The notes: generated by a model not told the origin, from the letters alone. Positions 8,694 to 18,287 are shown, numbered from the stretch's first letter. The stretch is 64,000 nt of DNA from Corynebacterium sp. sy039 (GCF_007904105.1 NZ_CP042325.1:1922001-1986000); one strand, 5' to 3'. Numbers and translations: made by a program.

Positions 8694-8730
8694 AAAACTC
8701 CCGCCCCCGCATAACGCGGGAAACGGGAGT
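8694..8730 (-). terminator. Terminator of the rplJ-rplL operon
   Basis: On the minus strand CTCCCG pairs with CGGGAG around an inner stem CCCGC/GCGGG, and the hairpin is followed by TTTTGC. It lies 29 bases past the rplL stop. Transcription therefore ends after rplL and does not run into an rpoB gene. Confidence 0.75.
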
Positions 8731-8758
8731 GATGAGATAAAAAGCCGTACGGCAAGAA

Positions 8759-9145
8759 TTACTTAAGGGTAACCTTTGCACCAGCTTCTTCAAGCTTAGC
8801 CTTAGCAGCCTCAGCGTCATCCTTAGATGCACCCTCGAGGATAGCCTTAGGAGCACCCTCAACGAGTTCCTTAGCTTCTTTAAGACCAAGACCGGAAACG
8901 ATCTCACGAACAGCCTTAATTACGCCAATCTTCTTTGCACCTGCATCCTCAAGAACAACGTCGAACTCGTCCTTCTCTTCTGCAGCAGCAGCTTCGCCAC
9001 CAGCAGCGCCTGCAGCAGCAACAGCAACTGGAGCAGCAGCGGTAACCTCGAATACCTCTTCGAACTCTTTAACGAACTCAGAAAGTTCGATAAGGGTCAT
9101 TTCCTTGAAAGCCTCGATGAGCTCGTCTTTAGTGAGCTTAGCCAT
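8759..9145 (-). CDS. rplL: Large ribosomal subunit protein bL12 (L7/L12)
   Basis: Multimeric stalk protein of the 50S subunit that recruits translational GTPases. The N-terminal dimerisation domain begins '[13 protein letters not shown]'; an Ala/Gly-rich hinge lies at about residues 45-70; the C-terminal domain contains '[11 protein letters not shown]' and '[14 protein letters not shown]'. ATG 9145 follows GAAAGGAAAACC, which fixes the start and gives 128 residues, normal for the family. It lies 115 bases downstream of rplJ and ends the operon before a strong hairpin. Confidence 0.97.
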   Translation of the reverse strand: MAKLTKDELIEAFKEMTLIELSEFVKEFEEVFEVTAAAPVAVAAAGAAGGEAAAAEEKDEFDVVLEDAGAKKIGVIKAVREIVSGLGLKEAKELVEGAPKAILEGASKDDAEAAKAKLEEAGAKVTLK

Positions 9146-9260
9146 AATGGTTTTCCTTTCGGTTATAAATTGAACCTCGTTGCGGCTCAATTCAGAAAAT
9201 ATTTTTAATTTTTAAGTTTCCTTTTAAGCCCTTGGCATAGCCAAAGGAAGAAAAAGAATC

Positions 9261-9776
9261 TTATGCTTCTTTCTTCTCTTGAAGTGCAGCCGCAAGGCGT
9301 GCAACCTGAGAAGCAGGAGCGTTGAATAGGCCTGCAGCCTTTGCCAAGTTGCCCTTCATGGCACCAGCCAACTTCGCAAGAGTAGTCTCGCGGTTGTCTA
9401 GTTCAGCAATCGCCTCAACCTGAGCGGTGGTCAGCGCATTGCCGTCCATGTAGCCACCCTTAATAACGAAAGCCTTGTTTTCAGAAGCAAACTTCTTCAT
9501 TGCTTTAGCGGCATCTACAGCCTCGCCCTTAACGAAAGCAACAGCAGTAGGACCGGTAAGGAGCTCATCAAGACCTTCTACGCCAGCATCTTTTGCAGCC
9601 AGCTTAAGAAGAGTGTTCTTGGCGACGGAGTACTGGACATCAGCACCGAGAGCACGACGCAACTCAGTAGTCTGAGCTACAGTCAAACCACGGTATTCGG
9701 TGAGCAGAAAAGCATTAGTCTCTGCGAAACGCTGCTTAAGCTCAGCCAAAGATGATTCGTTCTTCGGATTTGCCAT
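9261..9776 (-). CDS. rplJ: Large ribosomal subunit protein uL10
   Basis: Base of the ribosomal stalk, binding 23S rRNA and L7/L12 dimers; in many bacteria it also represses its own operon by binding the leader mRNA. The N-terminus is '[15 protein letters not shown]' at ATG 9776, preceded by GGAGGCGAAGTA; the core has '[17 protein letters not shown]' and '[13 protein letters not shown]'. It is 171 residues long. The C-terminal helix that binds L12 is Ala-rich. Upstream lies a leader of about 280 bases with a terminator-like hairpin. Confidence 0.97.
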   Translation of the reverse strand: MANPKNESSLAELKQRFAETNAFLLTEYRGLTVAQTTELRRALGADVQYSVAKNTLLKLAAKDAGVEGLDELLTGPTAVAFVKGEAVDAAKAMKKFASENKAFVIKGGYMDGNALTTAQVEAIAELDNRETTLAKLAGAMKGNLAKAAGLFNAPASQVARLAAALQEKKEA

Positions 9777-9845
9777 TACTTCGCCTCCTTCCTCATGTAC
9801 GTTCGGATATTGATCCGCCGAGGCTTCTGCAATGCTTATACATAA

Positions 9846-9872
9846 CAAAAACCCCGTGCAAGAGCACAGGGC
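9846..9872 (-). promoter_or_regulatory. rplJL leader: terminator-like attenuator hairpin
   Basis: Read on the minus strand, CCCTGTGC pairs with GCACGGGG (8 base pairs, loop TCTT) and is followed by TTTTTG, 70 bases before the rplJ start. A second small hairpin (CTCC/GGAG) lies just 5' of it. An intrinsic terminator inside the leader of a ribosomal-protein operon suggests L10-dependent attenuation. Nothing else was recognised in 9873-10057. Confidence 0.55.
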
Positions 9873-10057
9873 ACACATCTCCGAAAGGAGGTGAACTCTA
9901 AGTGACTCCTGCGTGGGCTGATCCAATTTCTTGGATACCTTCGAGCTAAAAAGCTAACCGACGGTCTTCGGTGAAACTTGAGTACAGGCTTTTTAAGAAA
10001 AGCACTTTCATCAAACTTCTCTAGGAAACTTAGCATAGGACTATGCAGAATACAAAA

Positions 10058-11281
10058 CTATGCCCAACCACTAGGCAAAATATGGAATAGCGACGCTAGA
10101 GAATACCCAAAAGCAGCAACATACACCACAATCAGCACCACCTGAACACTCCTATGCCCCTGCCAACTCACCTGCCACAATGGTTCAACTTCTCCAGTAC
10201 GTCGAGCCGCGTGCAAGAGCAACACAGGAACAACAGACATAATCAAACCCGAGAAACCACCAGCGTATCCCAGTGCGTCGGCAAAGCCACCCAAACCAGC
10301 AAGAGAAATCACCAATGGCGGAACGACGGTCACCACCAACGCATACACACGCTGCAGCCCACTATGATGCCAATGGAACGTATCCAACACATTGCGCATC
10401 GCAGTATAACCAATAGCAATAAACGAGGTGAACATGGCACACAACGCAAAGATATTCGCCAAGTAAAATGCGGCAGAACCCAAAGACTCACCCCAAGAAA
10501 GCGTCACCACCTCACTCACATCAGTGCCCAATAGTCCCAAGGCCACAAAAGGAACCAAAGCCAAGGTAAAACCAGTAATAGACATACCAGCAATTATTGA
10601 CTGCGGAATCGCTTTCTTCTGTGCCGGATCCATACCACGAACCAACTCTGGGACCACATACTGAGCCATGAAAGTAAAAACCGCCAAGTTCATAATCGGC
10701 ACCACATAAAAAGGATGAAACACAAGCAGATTACTGAGATCAATACCAGGACCAAGCAGCGTCCACGCGCTCAAAATGATAATGATCGCAGCCATGCCAC
10801 ACGTAATCACGCCCTCTAAGAACCCCGTCGCGTGTAATCCTTTCCACATCACAAAACTACCCAGAGCAAAAAACAACAGCGTTCCCAACAACTCCGGAAT
10901 ATGCAACAAATTTGCCAACAGTGTCCCGGAACCAGCCGCATAAGCGACAAGAGCACCCACACTATTGATCATAATGGCAACAAAAACCAACCATTTTCCC
11001 CAATTGCCTAGATATTTCTGTGCCAAACCCGATAGCTGCAATGGCTCCCTCGTGCGCCCAGACACCTCCGCCACATACATCATAGAAAACGTGGTGAGCA
11101 CTCCAGCAATGATGAGCGCCAAGCACAATGCAAGAAACCCACCATGGCGAGCTGCATAAGGCAAACTCAAAATACCAGCGCCGATATTCGTACCAAAGAT
11201 AAGCGAGACACCTTGCACCACCGTTAGCGCTGGTGCTTCGGATACTGCTTGAGTTTCTTGTGTAGTGTTGCGTGTTGTCAT
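10058..11281 (-). CDS. Aromatic amino acid permease-like transporter (TyrP/Mtr family)
   Basis: Integral membrane symporter of about 11 segments in the hydroxy/aromatic amino acid permease family. The N-terminal signature 'FGTNIGAGILSLPYAA' matches the family's G-x-x-I-G-x-G-I-L-x-L-P motif. 407 residues is the normal length. It is the last gene of a five-gene operon with an aldehyde dehydrogenase, an amine oxidase, a UspA protein and an APC permease, starting 9 bases after the APC permease stop. By context the cargo may be an amine or a catabolic product rather than tyrosine; sequence alone does not decide. No terminator was seen directly after its stop. Confidence 0.8.
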   Translation of the reverse strand: MTTRNTTQETQAVSEAPALTVVQGVSLIFGTNIGAGILSLPYAARHGGFLALCLALIIAGVLTTFSMMYVAEVSGRTREPLQLSGLAQKYLGNWGKWLVFVAIMINSVGALVAYAAGSGTLLANLLHIPELLGTLLFFALGSFVMWKGLHATGFLEGVITCGMAAIIIILSAWTLLGPGIDLSNLLVFHPFYVVPIMNLAVFTFMAQYVVPELVRGMDPAQKKAIPQSIIAGMSITGFTLALVPFVALGLLGTDVSEVVTLSWGESLGSAAFYLANIFALCAMFTSFIAIGYTAMRNVLDTFHWHHSGLQRVYALVVTVVPPLVISLAGLGGFADALGYAGGFSGLIMSVVPVLLLHAARRTGEVEPLWQVSWQGHRSVQVVLIVVYVAAFGYSLASLFHILPSGWA

Positions 11282-11290
11282 AGGGGTTCC

Positions 11291-12856
11291 TTAAAAATCG
11301 AGAAGTTGAGAATTATTACTGTGCTCTGGCTCTAGGGTCTGGTGTGCGTCGATTCTGGTCAAAGGACTAGCTGGTGTGGCTTTACACAAGGTTTGACTGC
11401 GAAAGAACTCCGGCGATTTCCACCTGGTAATCAACATGACGATCACACCAGAACCAAGCACTGTCATACCCAAAATGAAGACCAAACTAACGCCAAAGAT
11501 CTGACTGCCTGACCCATAACTTGGGTCCATAGAGTCGTAAGAGGTTTGGATAAAGAAAATCAATAACAGTGTGCCGCCAATGAGCGGAGCGAAAAATCTA
11601 GTGACACTGTGTTTGAGAGAATCAAAAGCATGATTTCGGAAGTACCACACACAGGCAAAAGCAGTAATGCCATAGTAAAAACACACCATCATGCCCAGTG
11701 CGGTAATTGTGTCCCATAAAGCTGCTTCACTCACCACGCGCATCACTGCATAGAAAAGGAAAGAAATACTTGTTGCAGCAATCGTCGCAAAGCCCGGTGA
11801 TTGATAGCGAGGTGAAATATGCGCAAATCTCTTTGGCAGCGCACCATAAAAACCCATGGCAAGCATGGTTCGTGCAGGACCGATAATCGTAGATTGCAGC
11901 GACGCAGCACAAGACACCAAAACTGTAAGTGAAATGAGAATTGCCGCAGGTCCCATCACAGGAGTGGCTAAAGCCGCAAAGATATTTTCTTGTATATCTG
12001 CATTTCCTAGCCCAAATTCCCCCGTCGAAGTTCCAGAAAAGCTCAGTGCAGAAATGGCAACAAATTGGTAGAGCACGACGATAACCACAATGGTCACAGT
12101 TGCGGCTTTACCTGGAGTAGCGTGTGTACCTTTGGTTTCTTCGCTAAGGGTGAGTACGACATCCCAGCCCCAGTAAATAAAAACCGATAATGATACTCCA
12201 GCAGCAAAAGCTGAGAAACTACTTACGCCAAAAGGATTGAACCACTGCAAGGAGATAGGAGTCGGATCAAACGCCTCACCCCTATGCACTCGCCATAACG
12301 CCATTGCACCAAAGAGTACCAATGCTATGACCTGGAAACTGACCAAAATGAATTGCACAGTTTTCGTGGTATCCACGCCTCGGTAAGAGATCAACGTAGC
12401 TAGAGCCATGAATACAAAACACGTAGCGATATTGACTGCTGTATTATCACTCAACTGCGCCAGTTGTGGTTTGTGACAGAGTTGCGCAAGAAGTAGGTAG
12501 AAAAAATCTACGCCAATTCCAGCCAGATTAGATAAAACGAGAATCGTTGCTGCCAGTAGTCCCCACCCGCCAAGCCAACCCATGACGGGACCAAAAGCTC
12601 TGGTCACCCACGTAAAAGTTGTTCCAGAATCGGGCATATCCTCGTTGAGTTCCTTATAGCCTAACGCGACCAAAAGCATCGGGATAAAACTCACTAGAAA
12701 AATAGCTGGCATATGCTCTCCGACGGCACTAACTGTCGGACCAAGCCCACCAGAAAGCGTATATGCTGGGGCAATACAGCTTAGCCCGATCACCACGGCA
12801 CCGATTAACCCCACACTGCCCGCTTGTAAGCCCTTTGACTGTTGCCCACTTTCCAT
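11291..12856 (-). CDS. APC superfamily amino acid/polyamine permease
   Basis: A 521-residue permease with 12 predicted membrane helices. The APC opening 'VGLIGAVVIGLSCIAPAYTL' is in TM1, 'MPDSGTTFTWVTRAFGP' in the TM2-TM3 region, and 'VFIYWGWDVVLTLSEET' in TM6, as in putrescine importers and other APC members. Its ATG is 2 bases after the UspA stop, so translation is coupled. Next to a putrescine-oxidase-like gene, putrescine or a related amine is the likely substrate (inference). The C-terminal 45 residues form a polar cytoplasmic tail. Confidence 0.8.
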   Translation of the reverse strand: MESGQQSKGLQAGSVGLIGAVVIGLSCIAPAYTLSGGLGPTVSAVGEHMPAIFLVSFIPMLLVALGYKELNEDMPDSGTTFTWVTRAFGPVMGWLGGWGLLAATILVLSNLAGIGVDFFYLLLAQLCHKPQLAQLSDNTAVNIATCFVFMALATLISYRGVDTTKTVQFILVSFQVIALVLFGAMALWRVHRGEAFDPTPISLQWFNPFGVSSFSAFAAGVSLSVFIYWGWDVVLTLSEETKGTHATPGKAATVTIVVIVVLYQFVAISALSFSGTSTGEFGLGNADIQENIFAALATPVMGPAAILISLTVLVSCAASLQSTIIGPARTMLAMGFYGALPKRFAHISPRYQSPGFATIAATSISFLFYAVMRVVSEAALWDTITALGMMVCFYYGITAFACVWYFRNHAFDSLKHSVTRFFAPLIGGTLLLIFFIQTSYDSMDPSYGSGSQIFGVSLVFILGMTVLGSGVIVMLITRWKSPEFFRSQTLCKATPASPLTRIDAHQTLEPEHSNNSQLLDF

Positions 12857-12858
12857 GA

Positions 12859-13674
12859 TTACTCACCCCTCGGCACCACAATCAGCGGTAACGTCAATTC
12901 ACGCAATAGTCGCATGGCAAAAGAACCCGCAAACACAGAATTCTTCTCTGCTACTCGTGATGATCCAATGAAAACGATGTCGCCTTGTTCCCAGGTAGCT
13001 TTTTCTAGCTTTTCGACGATAACCAGGTCTTTTCCTGTGGAAGATTCCTGTTCTTCTGTTAATAATTTCTGCACATTTTCCCGAGCATGAAGAACAGTAT
13101 CTGAATTGCCCTCTGATTCTTTGCCAAGAAATGCAATGAATCTCAACGGAAGATTTGCACGTCGAGAAAGTCGTACTCCTAAGCCAACAAGACTGCCAGC
13201 TCCAGGCCGTAGCCCTACTGCACAGTTGAGACGTTGTATCGGTGTAGAGCTATAACCTCGTGGTGCTAGCGCGATAGGAAAATGCGCCCCAAATAATAAG
13301 TCGTGCGCAATTGTTCCTAACCTATGTCGTTTTAAGGGACTCGCAGAAGAACCACCTACCACAATGAGTGAAGCACCTAATTGCCCAGCGGCTCGTTCTA
13401 GCCCCTGAGCAGTATTGGTATCGGAAAATACTTTTCCACTAGCTTTCACATCATGAGGTATCTGTTCGATGGCGCCATGTAACCAAGAAAAAGCCTGATT
13501 AAGTAAGATATCTTCGCTAGTTCCTGTGGGTGGATATTCATAAGAGAAATTATCAGAACGTCGCAGTACAATAATGATCTCTAACTCCGCATTAAGGATT
13601 CGCGCTAAATCCACCCCTAATGCAAGGGCATCAATACCTTGCGGAGTTGCCTGATAGCCGATGACTAATTTCAT
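12859..13674 (-). CDS. Universal stress protein, two UspA-like domains
   Basis: About 271 residues in two UspA halves. The first starts 'KLVIGYQATPQG' and contains 'LIVVGGSSASPLKRHRLGTIA', resembling the ATP-binding G-2x-G-9x-G(S/T) motif. The second is shorter and more degenerate ('IVFIGSSRVAE', 'LPLIVVPRG'). Two ATGs are adjacent (13677, 13674); GGGAG is 7 bases before the second. It lies between the amine oxidase gene (31 bases upstream) and the APC permease (2 bases downstream). UspA proteins beside transporters are common, and this one may monitor ATP or stress during amine uptake. Confidence 0.8.
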   Translation of the reverse strand: MKLVIGYQATPQGIDALALGVDLARILNAELEIIIVLRRSDNFSYEYPPTGTSEDILLNQAFSWLHGAIEQIPHDVKASGKVFSDTNTAQGLERAAGQLGASLIVVGGSSASPLKRHRLGTIAHDLLFGAHFPIALAPRGYSSTPIQRLNCAVGLRPGAGSLVGLGVRLSRRANLPLRFIAFLGKESEGNSDTVLHARENVQKLLTEEQESSTGKDLVIVEKLEKATWEQGDIVFIGSSRVAEKNSVFAGSFAMRLLRELTLPLIVVPRGE

Positions 13675-13705
13675 CATTCTTCTCCCGCTCTTTCATCGTG
13701 TGGGA

Positions 13706-15064
13706 TTACGTTTGTTGAAGTAACTCGTCGATAGTTTGAGCGACCTTATGCCCCATGCGGATAGCACCATCTACATGCTGATACCCGACGCCAGCTATAT
13801 CTGAACAAGCGAAATGAATTGCACCGACCGGCTGGGTGTTAAACCGTCCCCACCGAGATAATCCGCCTAAATCATACGAACAGGCATACGCTCCCCTTGT
13901 CCATTCCTCTGCGCCCCAATCTGACTCATAGTAGGAACATGGTTCTTTGGTTTCCGGACCAAGAAAATCTGCCATAGCTGATAAGATTTTTTCTTTGCGC
14001 TCTTGCGCTGTGAGCTGGAATAATGCCTCAGCCTTTTCATCAGAAACGAAGCCTACGAGGGTACCACGTTGATCTCCATAGTTGGTGTTATCGTAGATCT
14101 CTTGGACAAGATGATTAGGTGAAAAGCACGTACCTGATAGCCCTTTTTCTCGCCAAAATGGCTGCTCATATGTGGCATGGACTTTAATAACCAACCCCAT
14201 TGACTGATGTTGATGCATCACGTGCTGCAATCGCGGCATCTCAGGGCGATAAGAAATGCGGTGATATAGATTTGGCGGTATAGCAAGAATTGCATACCGA
14301 GCTGTTATTTCCTTATTACCATCCGCATATACGTGGACACCCGAGTGATCATATTCAATCGTGCGCACTGGAGAATTAAGGATAATGTTTTCCTCACCAA
14401 TGCGCTGAGCTAAGCGAATAGATACTGACTGCATTCCACCAATCACCCGCTCGTCGAGAATAAAATCCTCGTCGACAAGATGAGAGAAACTACCTGCCGA
14501 CGCAGCCATATGCAATGCTTGCAGTGCAGAAAAAGAATGAGCGGGTTTTGTAAGCATTCCACCTGCAATAAATAGACCAATGTTTGCTCGTGCTTCGGCA
14601 TCATCACTGAGTTGTTCTAACCAATGATGAAAAGAGATAGTATCGAGTTCTCTTGCCTGCGGATAGTCCCACGGATTCTCTGGATCAATCTGCGCAACTA
14701 TGTCGTCGATATGAGAAATCATGCGCAACATTTCTTGCTGAGTTTTCTCGGCACAAGGGAATACCTCACCTGAATAGCGCTGCACTTTGCCATCGAAACC
14801 AAGATAAAGACCGTCACCTTGGCGATAACGCTGATATGTTCCTAGGTCAAGTTCAGCTAGTAATGCCTTCAACTCGGTCTGATCAGGTGACACCCATTGA
14901 CCACCAATTTCGTACCATGCCCCGTTCATAACATCTGACCGAGTTCTGCCACCAACTCGGTCGCGTGCTTCAAGAACAACAGCAGTATGCCCAGCTTTCT
15001 GCAATCTATAGGCAGCACTCAAACCTGCAGGTCCTGCGCCAATAACTACTACATCACTATGCAT
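13706..15064 (-). CDS. puo: Flavin amine oxidase, putrescine oxidase-like
   Basis: FAD-dependent oxidase deaminating primary amines to aldehydes with release of H2O2 and ammonia. The N-terminal Rossmann motif is 'VVVIGAGPAGLSAAYRLQ' (residues 5-22), then 'EARDRVGGRTRS' and 'EIGGQWVSPDQTELKALL'; the last is shared with actinobacterial putrescine oxidases. The C-terminal FAD contact 'GAIHFACSDIAG' is present. 452 residues is the normal length. The upstream gene encodes an aldehyde dehydrogenase that would oxidise the 4-aminobutanal product to GABA. Tyramine or another monoamine is an alternative substrate, given the aromatic-type permease in the operon. Confidence 0.85.
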   Translation of the reverse strand: MHSDVVVIGAGPAGLSAAYRLQKAGHTAVVLEARDRVGGRTRSDVMNGAWYEIGGQWVSPDQTELKALLAELDLGTYQRYRQGDGLYLGFDGKVQRYSGEVFPCAEKTQQEMLRMISHIDDIVAQIDPENPWDYPQARELDTISFHHWLEQLSDDAEARANIGLFIAGGMLTKPAHSFSALQALHMAASAGSFSHLVDEDFILDERVIGGMQSVSIRLAQRIGEENIILNSPVRTIEYDHSGVHVYADGNKEITARYAILAIPPNLYHRISYRPEMPRLQHVMHQHQSMGLVIKVHATYEQPFWREKGLSGTCFSPNHLVQEIYDNTNYGDQRGTLVGFVSDEKAEALFQLTAQERKEKILSAMADFLGPETKEPCSYYESDWGAEEWTRGAYACSYDLGGLSRWGRFNTQPVGAIHFACSDIAGVGYQHVDGAIRMGHKVAQTIDELLQQT

Positions 15065-15108
15065 TTCATCTCCTCATTGTTTCTGCTTTGTGGCTTATAC
15101 TTCATGCA

Positions 15109-16533
15109 TTAATGTGCAATCATCACGTGCTTAATCCGCGTATATTCTTCGACGGCATACACGGATAGATCTTTGCCATAACCAGATTCCTTAAAACCAC
15201 CGTGTGGCATCTCGGCAACCAATGGAATATGTGCGTTTGCCCAGACACAACCAAAATCTAATTCTCGGCTTGCTCGCTGGACTTTTTCGTTATTACTGCT
15301 CCACACCGAAGAAGCCAATCCATATTTCACATCATTGGCAAGTTCAAGTGCGTGGTCGAAATTACTAAAAGTCTGCACGGTGATTATGGGTCCAAAAATT
15401 TCCTCTTGAATTTCGGAATCATTCTGCTTCAGACCTGCGATAACAGTAGGCTCAACATAATATCCAACTTCACCCCAACGCTTACCACCTGTTAAAACGT
15501 GAGCATGATCTGGTAATTCAGCTAACACTTTCATTACCTTGTCAAAATGCTTCTTGTTATTCAGCGATCCATAAAAGGCTTCTGCATCTTCTGGCTGACC
15601 AGGTCGTATTTTCTCAACCTCAGAAACCAAACCATCAATAAACTTTTGTGCAATTTCTTCTTCAACAAGGACACGAGTAGCCGCTGTGCAATCCTGACCC
15701 GCATTAAAAAGACCTGCAGCAGCAATTCCTTCTGCTGCTTTAACAAGATCAGCATCGGCACACACAATAACTGGGGCTTTTCCACCCAATTCCAAATGCG
15801 ACCGCTTAAGATTTTCACCTGCTACTTTTCCAACAGCACGTCCAGCAGAAACAGAGCCAGTAATGGATACCATATCCACATCTGGATGCTTAGTTAGGTA
15901 AGTACCAGTTGTAGCATCACCAAGAACTATGTTGATCACTCCTGGTGGAAAGCACTGTGCAATAAGCTCTGCAAGTTTTAAGGAAGATCCTGGTGTCGTG
16001 TCGGAAGGCTTAAACACTACCGTATTGCCGGCCGCAACTGCAGGAGCAATTTTCCACAAAGCCATCATCAGTGGATAATTCCACGGAGCCACTTGCGCAA
16101 TAACTCCCACTGGCTCTCGACGAATACTAGAGCTAAACCCCTCCATGTATTCCCCCGTCGATAAGCCACTAAGAATACGGGCTGCACTTGCAAAGAAACG
16201 CAATTGATCAGCACCTACTAGGCATTCTTCTGTTTCAACAAAGTTGATGATCTGACCTGTTTCTTTGCTTTGCGCTACGGCAATATCACGAGCATTTTCT
16301 TCTAACAACTCAGCTAACTTCAGCAAACACTTTTGCCGTTGCGACGGGGTGCTATTGCGCCATGTGCGCCAGGCTGTTTTCGCTGCTGCCACCGCAAGAT
16401 TGACATCTTCTTCATTGGAGATAGGACTCACACCAATGACTTGCTCATTAACGGGACTGACCAATTCCAATGTGTGCGTACTATGAGCAGTAACAAATTG
16501 ATTGTCAACAAAATTCTTATACCTGCTGTGCAT
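15109..16533 (-). CDS. Aldehyde dehydrogenase, 4-aminobutyraldehyde dehydrogenase-like
   Basis: NAD(P)-dependent aldehyde dehydrogenase, 474 residues. The general-base Glu is in 'SHLELGGKAP' (about residue 246), the catalytic Cys in 'NAGQDCTAATR' (about residue 280), and the cofactor region has 'QVAPWNYPL' and 'TGSVSAGR'. The motifs 'GQDCTAATR' and 'EMPHGGFKESGYGKD' fit the PatD/betaine aldehyde group. ATG 16533 follows AAAGGAC. It is the first gene of the operon, 44 bases before the amine oxidase, and is expected to oxidise the aminoaldehyde formed from putrescine. Confidence 0.87.
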   Translation of the reverse strand: MHSRYKNFVDNQFVTAHSTHTLELVSPVNEQVIGVSPISNEEDVNLAVAAAKTAWRTWRNSTPSQRQKCLLKLAELLEENARDIAVAQSKETGQIINFVETEECLVGADQLRFFASAARILSGLSTGEYMEGFSSSIRREPVGVIAQVAPWNYPLMMALWKIAPAVAAGNTVVFKPSDTTPGSSLKLAELIAQCFPPGVINIVLGDATTGTYLTKHPDVDMVSITGSVSAGRAVGKVAGENLKRSHLELGGKAPVIVCADADLVKAAEGIAAAGLFNAGQDCTAATRVLVEEEIAQKFIDGLVSEVEKIRPGQPEDAEAFYGSLNNKKHFDKVMKVLAELPDHAHVLTGGKRWGEVGYYVEPTVIAGLKQNDSEIQEEIFGPIITVQTFSNFDHALELANDVKYGLASSVWSSNNEKVQRASRELDFGCVWANAHIPLVAEMPHGGFKESGYGKDLSVYAVEEYTRIKHVMIAH

Positions 16534-16631
16534 CTGTAAGTCCTTTCATGAATCTCATTTGCTCGGTGATCTGACTTATCAAGCACGATGAAAAACAATG
16601 ATAATGAGCTACAAGATGCTTATACGCATGG

Positions 16632-16659
16632 ATAAAATGTATATATTTTTATAAAATGT
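16632..16659. promoter_or_regulatory. Direct repeats in the amine operon promoter region
   Basis: ATAAAATGT occurs at 16632-16640 and again at 16651-16659, a 19-base period, in an AT-rich stretch about 100 bases upstream of the aldehyde dehydrogenase start. GGA and TCC flank the block. This could be a regulator site or an AT-rich promoter element. Confidence 0.35.
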
Positions 16660-16710
16660 TGTCCTTTTTGGATACACTTCCCTCGAAAAAAGCAAAGGCA
16701 GGTAACGCAA

Positions 16711-16741
16711 ATGCCCCGCTTTCACCAGGAAAGCGGGGCAT
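16711..16741 (-). terminator. Terminator after rplA
   Basis: Twelve-base perfect stem TGCCCCGCTTTC/GAAAGCGGGGCA with a 5-base loop, 28 bases past the rplA stop on the minus strand. The T-run is weak (ATTTGC). It would separate rplKA transcription from the amine operon downstream. Confidence 0.75.
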
Positions 16742-16768
16742 TATGACAGTGCTAAAATTTACTGCATA

Positions 16769-17476
16769 TTATGCTTGGGTGTAGTTCTTCTGAACGCTAG
16801 GATCCACAGGAACACCAGGACCAGTGGTAGAAGCAATGGTTACCTTCTTGATGTATACACCCTTAGAGGAAGAAGGCTTAATGCGGTTAAGCTCATCAAT
16901 CAATGCGCCGTAGTTCTCAGCAAGAGCCTTGGCGTCGAAAGATGCTTTACCCAAGATTGCGTGCAAGTTAGAAGCCTTGTCAACGCGGAAAGCAATTTTA
17001 CCGCCCTTAACCTCAGAAATAGCTTTTGCTACGTCGGTGGTAACGGTACCGGTCTTAGGGTTAGGCATAAGACCACGTGGACCAAGAACACGAGCAACAC
17101 GACCAACTTTAGCCATCTGATCTGGAGTAGCAATAGCTACGTCAAAATCAATGGTGCCTGCGTTAATCTGCTCGATCAATTCTGAGGTACCAACAATATC
17201 TGCGCCAGCTGCCTCAGCCTCAGTTGCTTTTTCACCTTCTGCAAATACAGCAACGCGAACGGTTTTACCAGTACCATTTGGAAGAGATACGGTACCGCGA
17301 ACCAACTGGTCAGCTTTACGTGGATCAACACCAAGACGGATAGCAACGTCGATAGTTGCGTCATAGTTCTTGGTTGATGTTTCTTTTGCCAATTCAGCAG
17401 CCTGAAGTGGGCTGTAGAGACGATCCTTATCGATCTTCTCAGCTGCAGCTCTATAAGCCTTAGATTTCTTGCTCAT
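16769..17476 (-). CDS. rplA: Large ribosomal subunit protein uL1
   Basis: Protein of the L1 stalk, binding 23S rRNA near the E site; often the autoregulator of rplK-rplA. It begins '[16 protein letters not shown]', contains '[20 protein letters not shown]' and the RNA-binding '[15 protein letters not shown]'. 235 residues is standard. It follows rplK by 137 bases, a longer gap than usual, in which I see no gene. Confidence 0.97.
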   Translation of the reverse strand: MSKKSKAYRAAAEKIDKDRLYSPLQAAELAKETSTKNYDATIDVAIRLGVDPRKADQLVRGTVSLPNGTGKTVRVAVFAEGEKATEAEAAGADIVGTSELIEQINAGTIDFDVAIATPDQMAKVGRVARVLGPRGLMPNPKTGTVTTDVAKAISEVKGGKIAFRVDKASNLHAILGKASFDAKALAENYGALIDELNRIKPSSSKGVYIKKVTIASTTGPGVPVDPSVQKNYTQA

Positions 17477-17613
17477 TAGTTATTCCTTAAAACATTAGGA
17501 GTGTGGTTCGGATCGAAGCTGATCCTGCCACAAATTCTCGTTGCCATGCACCCTGTGGGTAGAAACTCCTCAGAGCACAAAGCAACAACGATATTTTTGA
17601 TTCTTAATCAATC

Positions 17614-18048
17614 TTATTCAACAACGTCAATACCCATTGAGCGTGCAGTACCTGCAATAATGCGTGATGCGCTCTCAAGGTCATTAGCGTTGAGATCCTC
17701 AAGTTTGGTCTGTGCAATCTCACGTACCTGAGCGATGGTTACTTTACCAACTTTTTGGGTGTGAGGAACACCAGAACCTTTTTGGATACCAGCAGCTTTG
17801 AGTAGCATTTTTGCTGCAGGTGGAGTCTTGAGCTTGAACTCGAATGAACGATCTTCATAAACAGTGATCTCCACTGGCACAACATTGCCGCGCTGACCTT
17901 CAGTAGCAGCGTTGTATGCCTTACAGAACTCCATGATGTTAACACCATGAGCACCAAGCGCTGGACCTACTGGAGGAGCTGGGTTAGCAGCACCAGCTTC
18001 GATCTGGAGTTTAATCAGACCAGTAACTTTTTTCTTCTTTGGAGCCAT
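17614..18048 (-). CDS. rplK: Large ribosomal subunit protein uL11
   Basis: Binds the GTPase-associated region of 23S rRNA. ATG 18048 opens '[19 protein letters not shown]', and the Pro-rich '[18 protein letters not shown]' follows; the C-terminal RNA-binding domain has '[14 protein letters not shown]'. 144 residues. The upstream ATG at 18099 would add a non-homologous extension. The 239-base nusG-rplK interval carries an AGGTT-A-AACCT palindrome near 18200 but no gene. Confidence 0.97.
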   Translation of the reverse strand: MAPKKKKVTGLIKLQIEAGAANPAPPVGPALGAHGVNIMEFCKAYNAATEGQRGNVVPVEITVYEDRSFEFKLKTPPAAKMLLKAAGIQKGSGVPHTQKVGKVTIAQVREIAQTKLEDLNANDLESASRIIAGTARSMGIDVVE

Positions 18049-18287
18049 CGTTATACCTACTTCCTTGGTAACAGGCCATGCCATTATTGATGGTTCCAAG
18101 ACATGACCCGTCCGGATGCCTCATCCTCTGCACAAAAACCATGCTCAAGGACTTAAGCCACCGGGAAAATATATGCTTAACTGCGCAAAACACGCGAGGT
18201 TAAACCTTACCCTAAAGACAAGCACTAAGCAAAAACGCTATGTGCTGCCCAAATGCCCACACAACTGCAAGCACGCAACCAGGGCAA

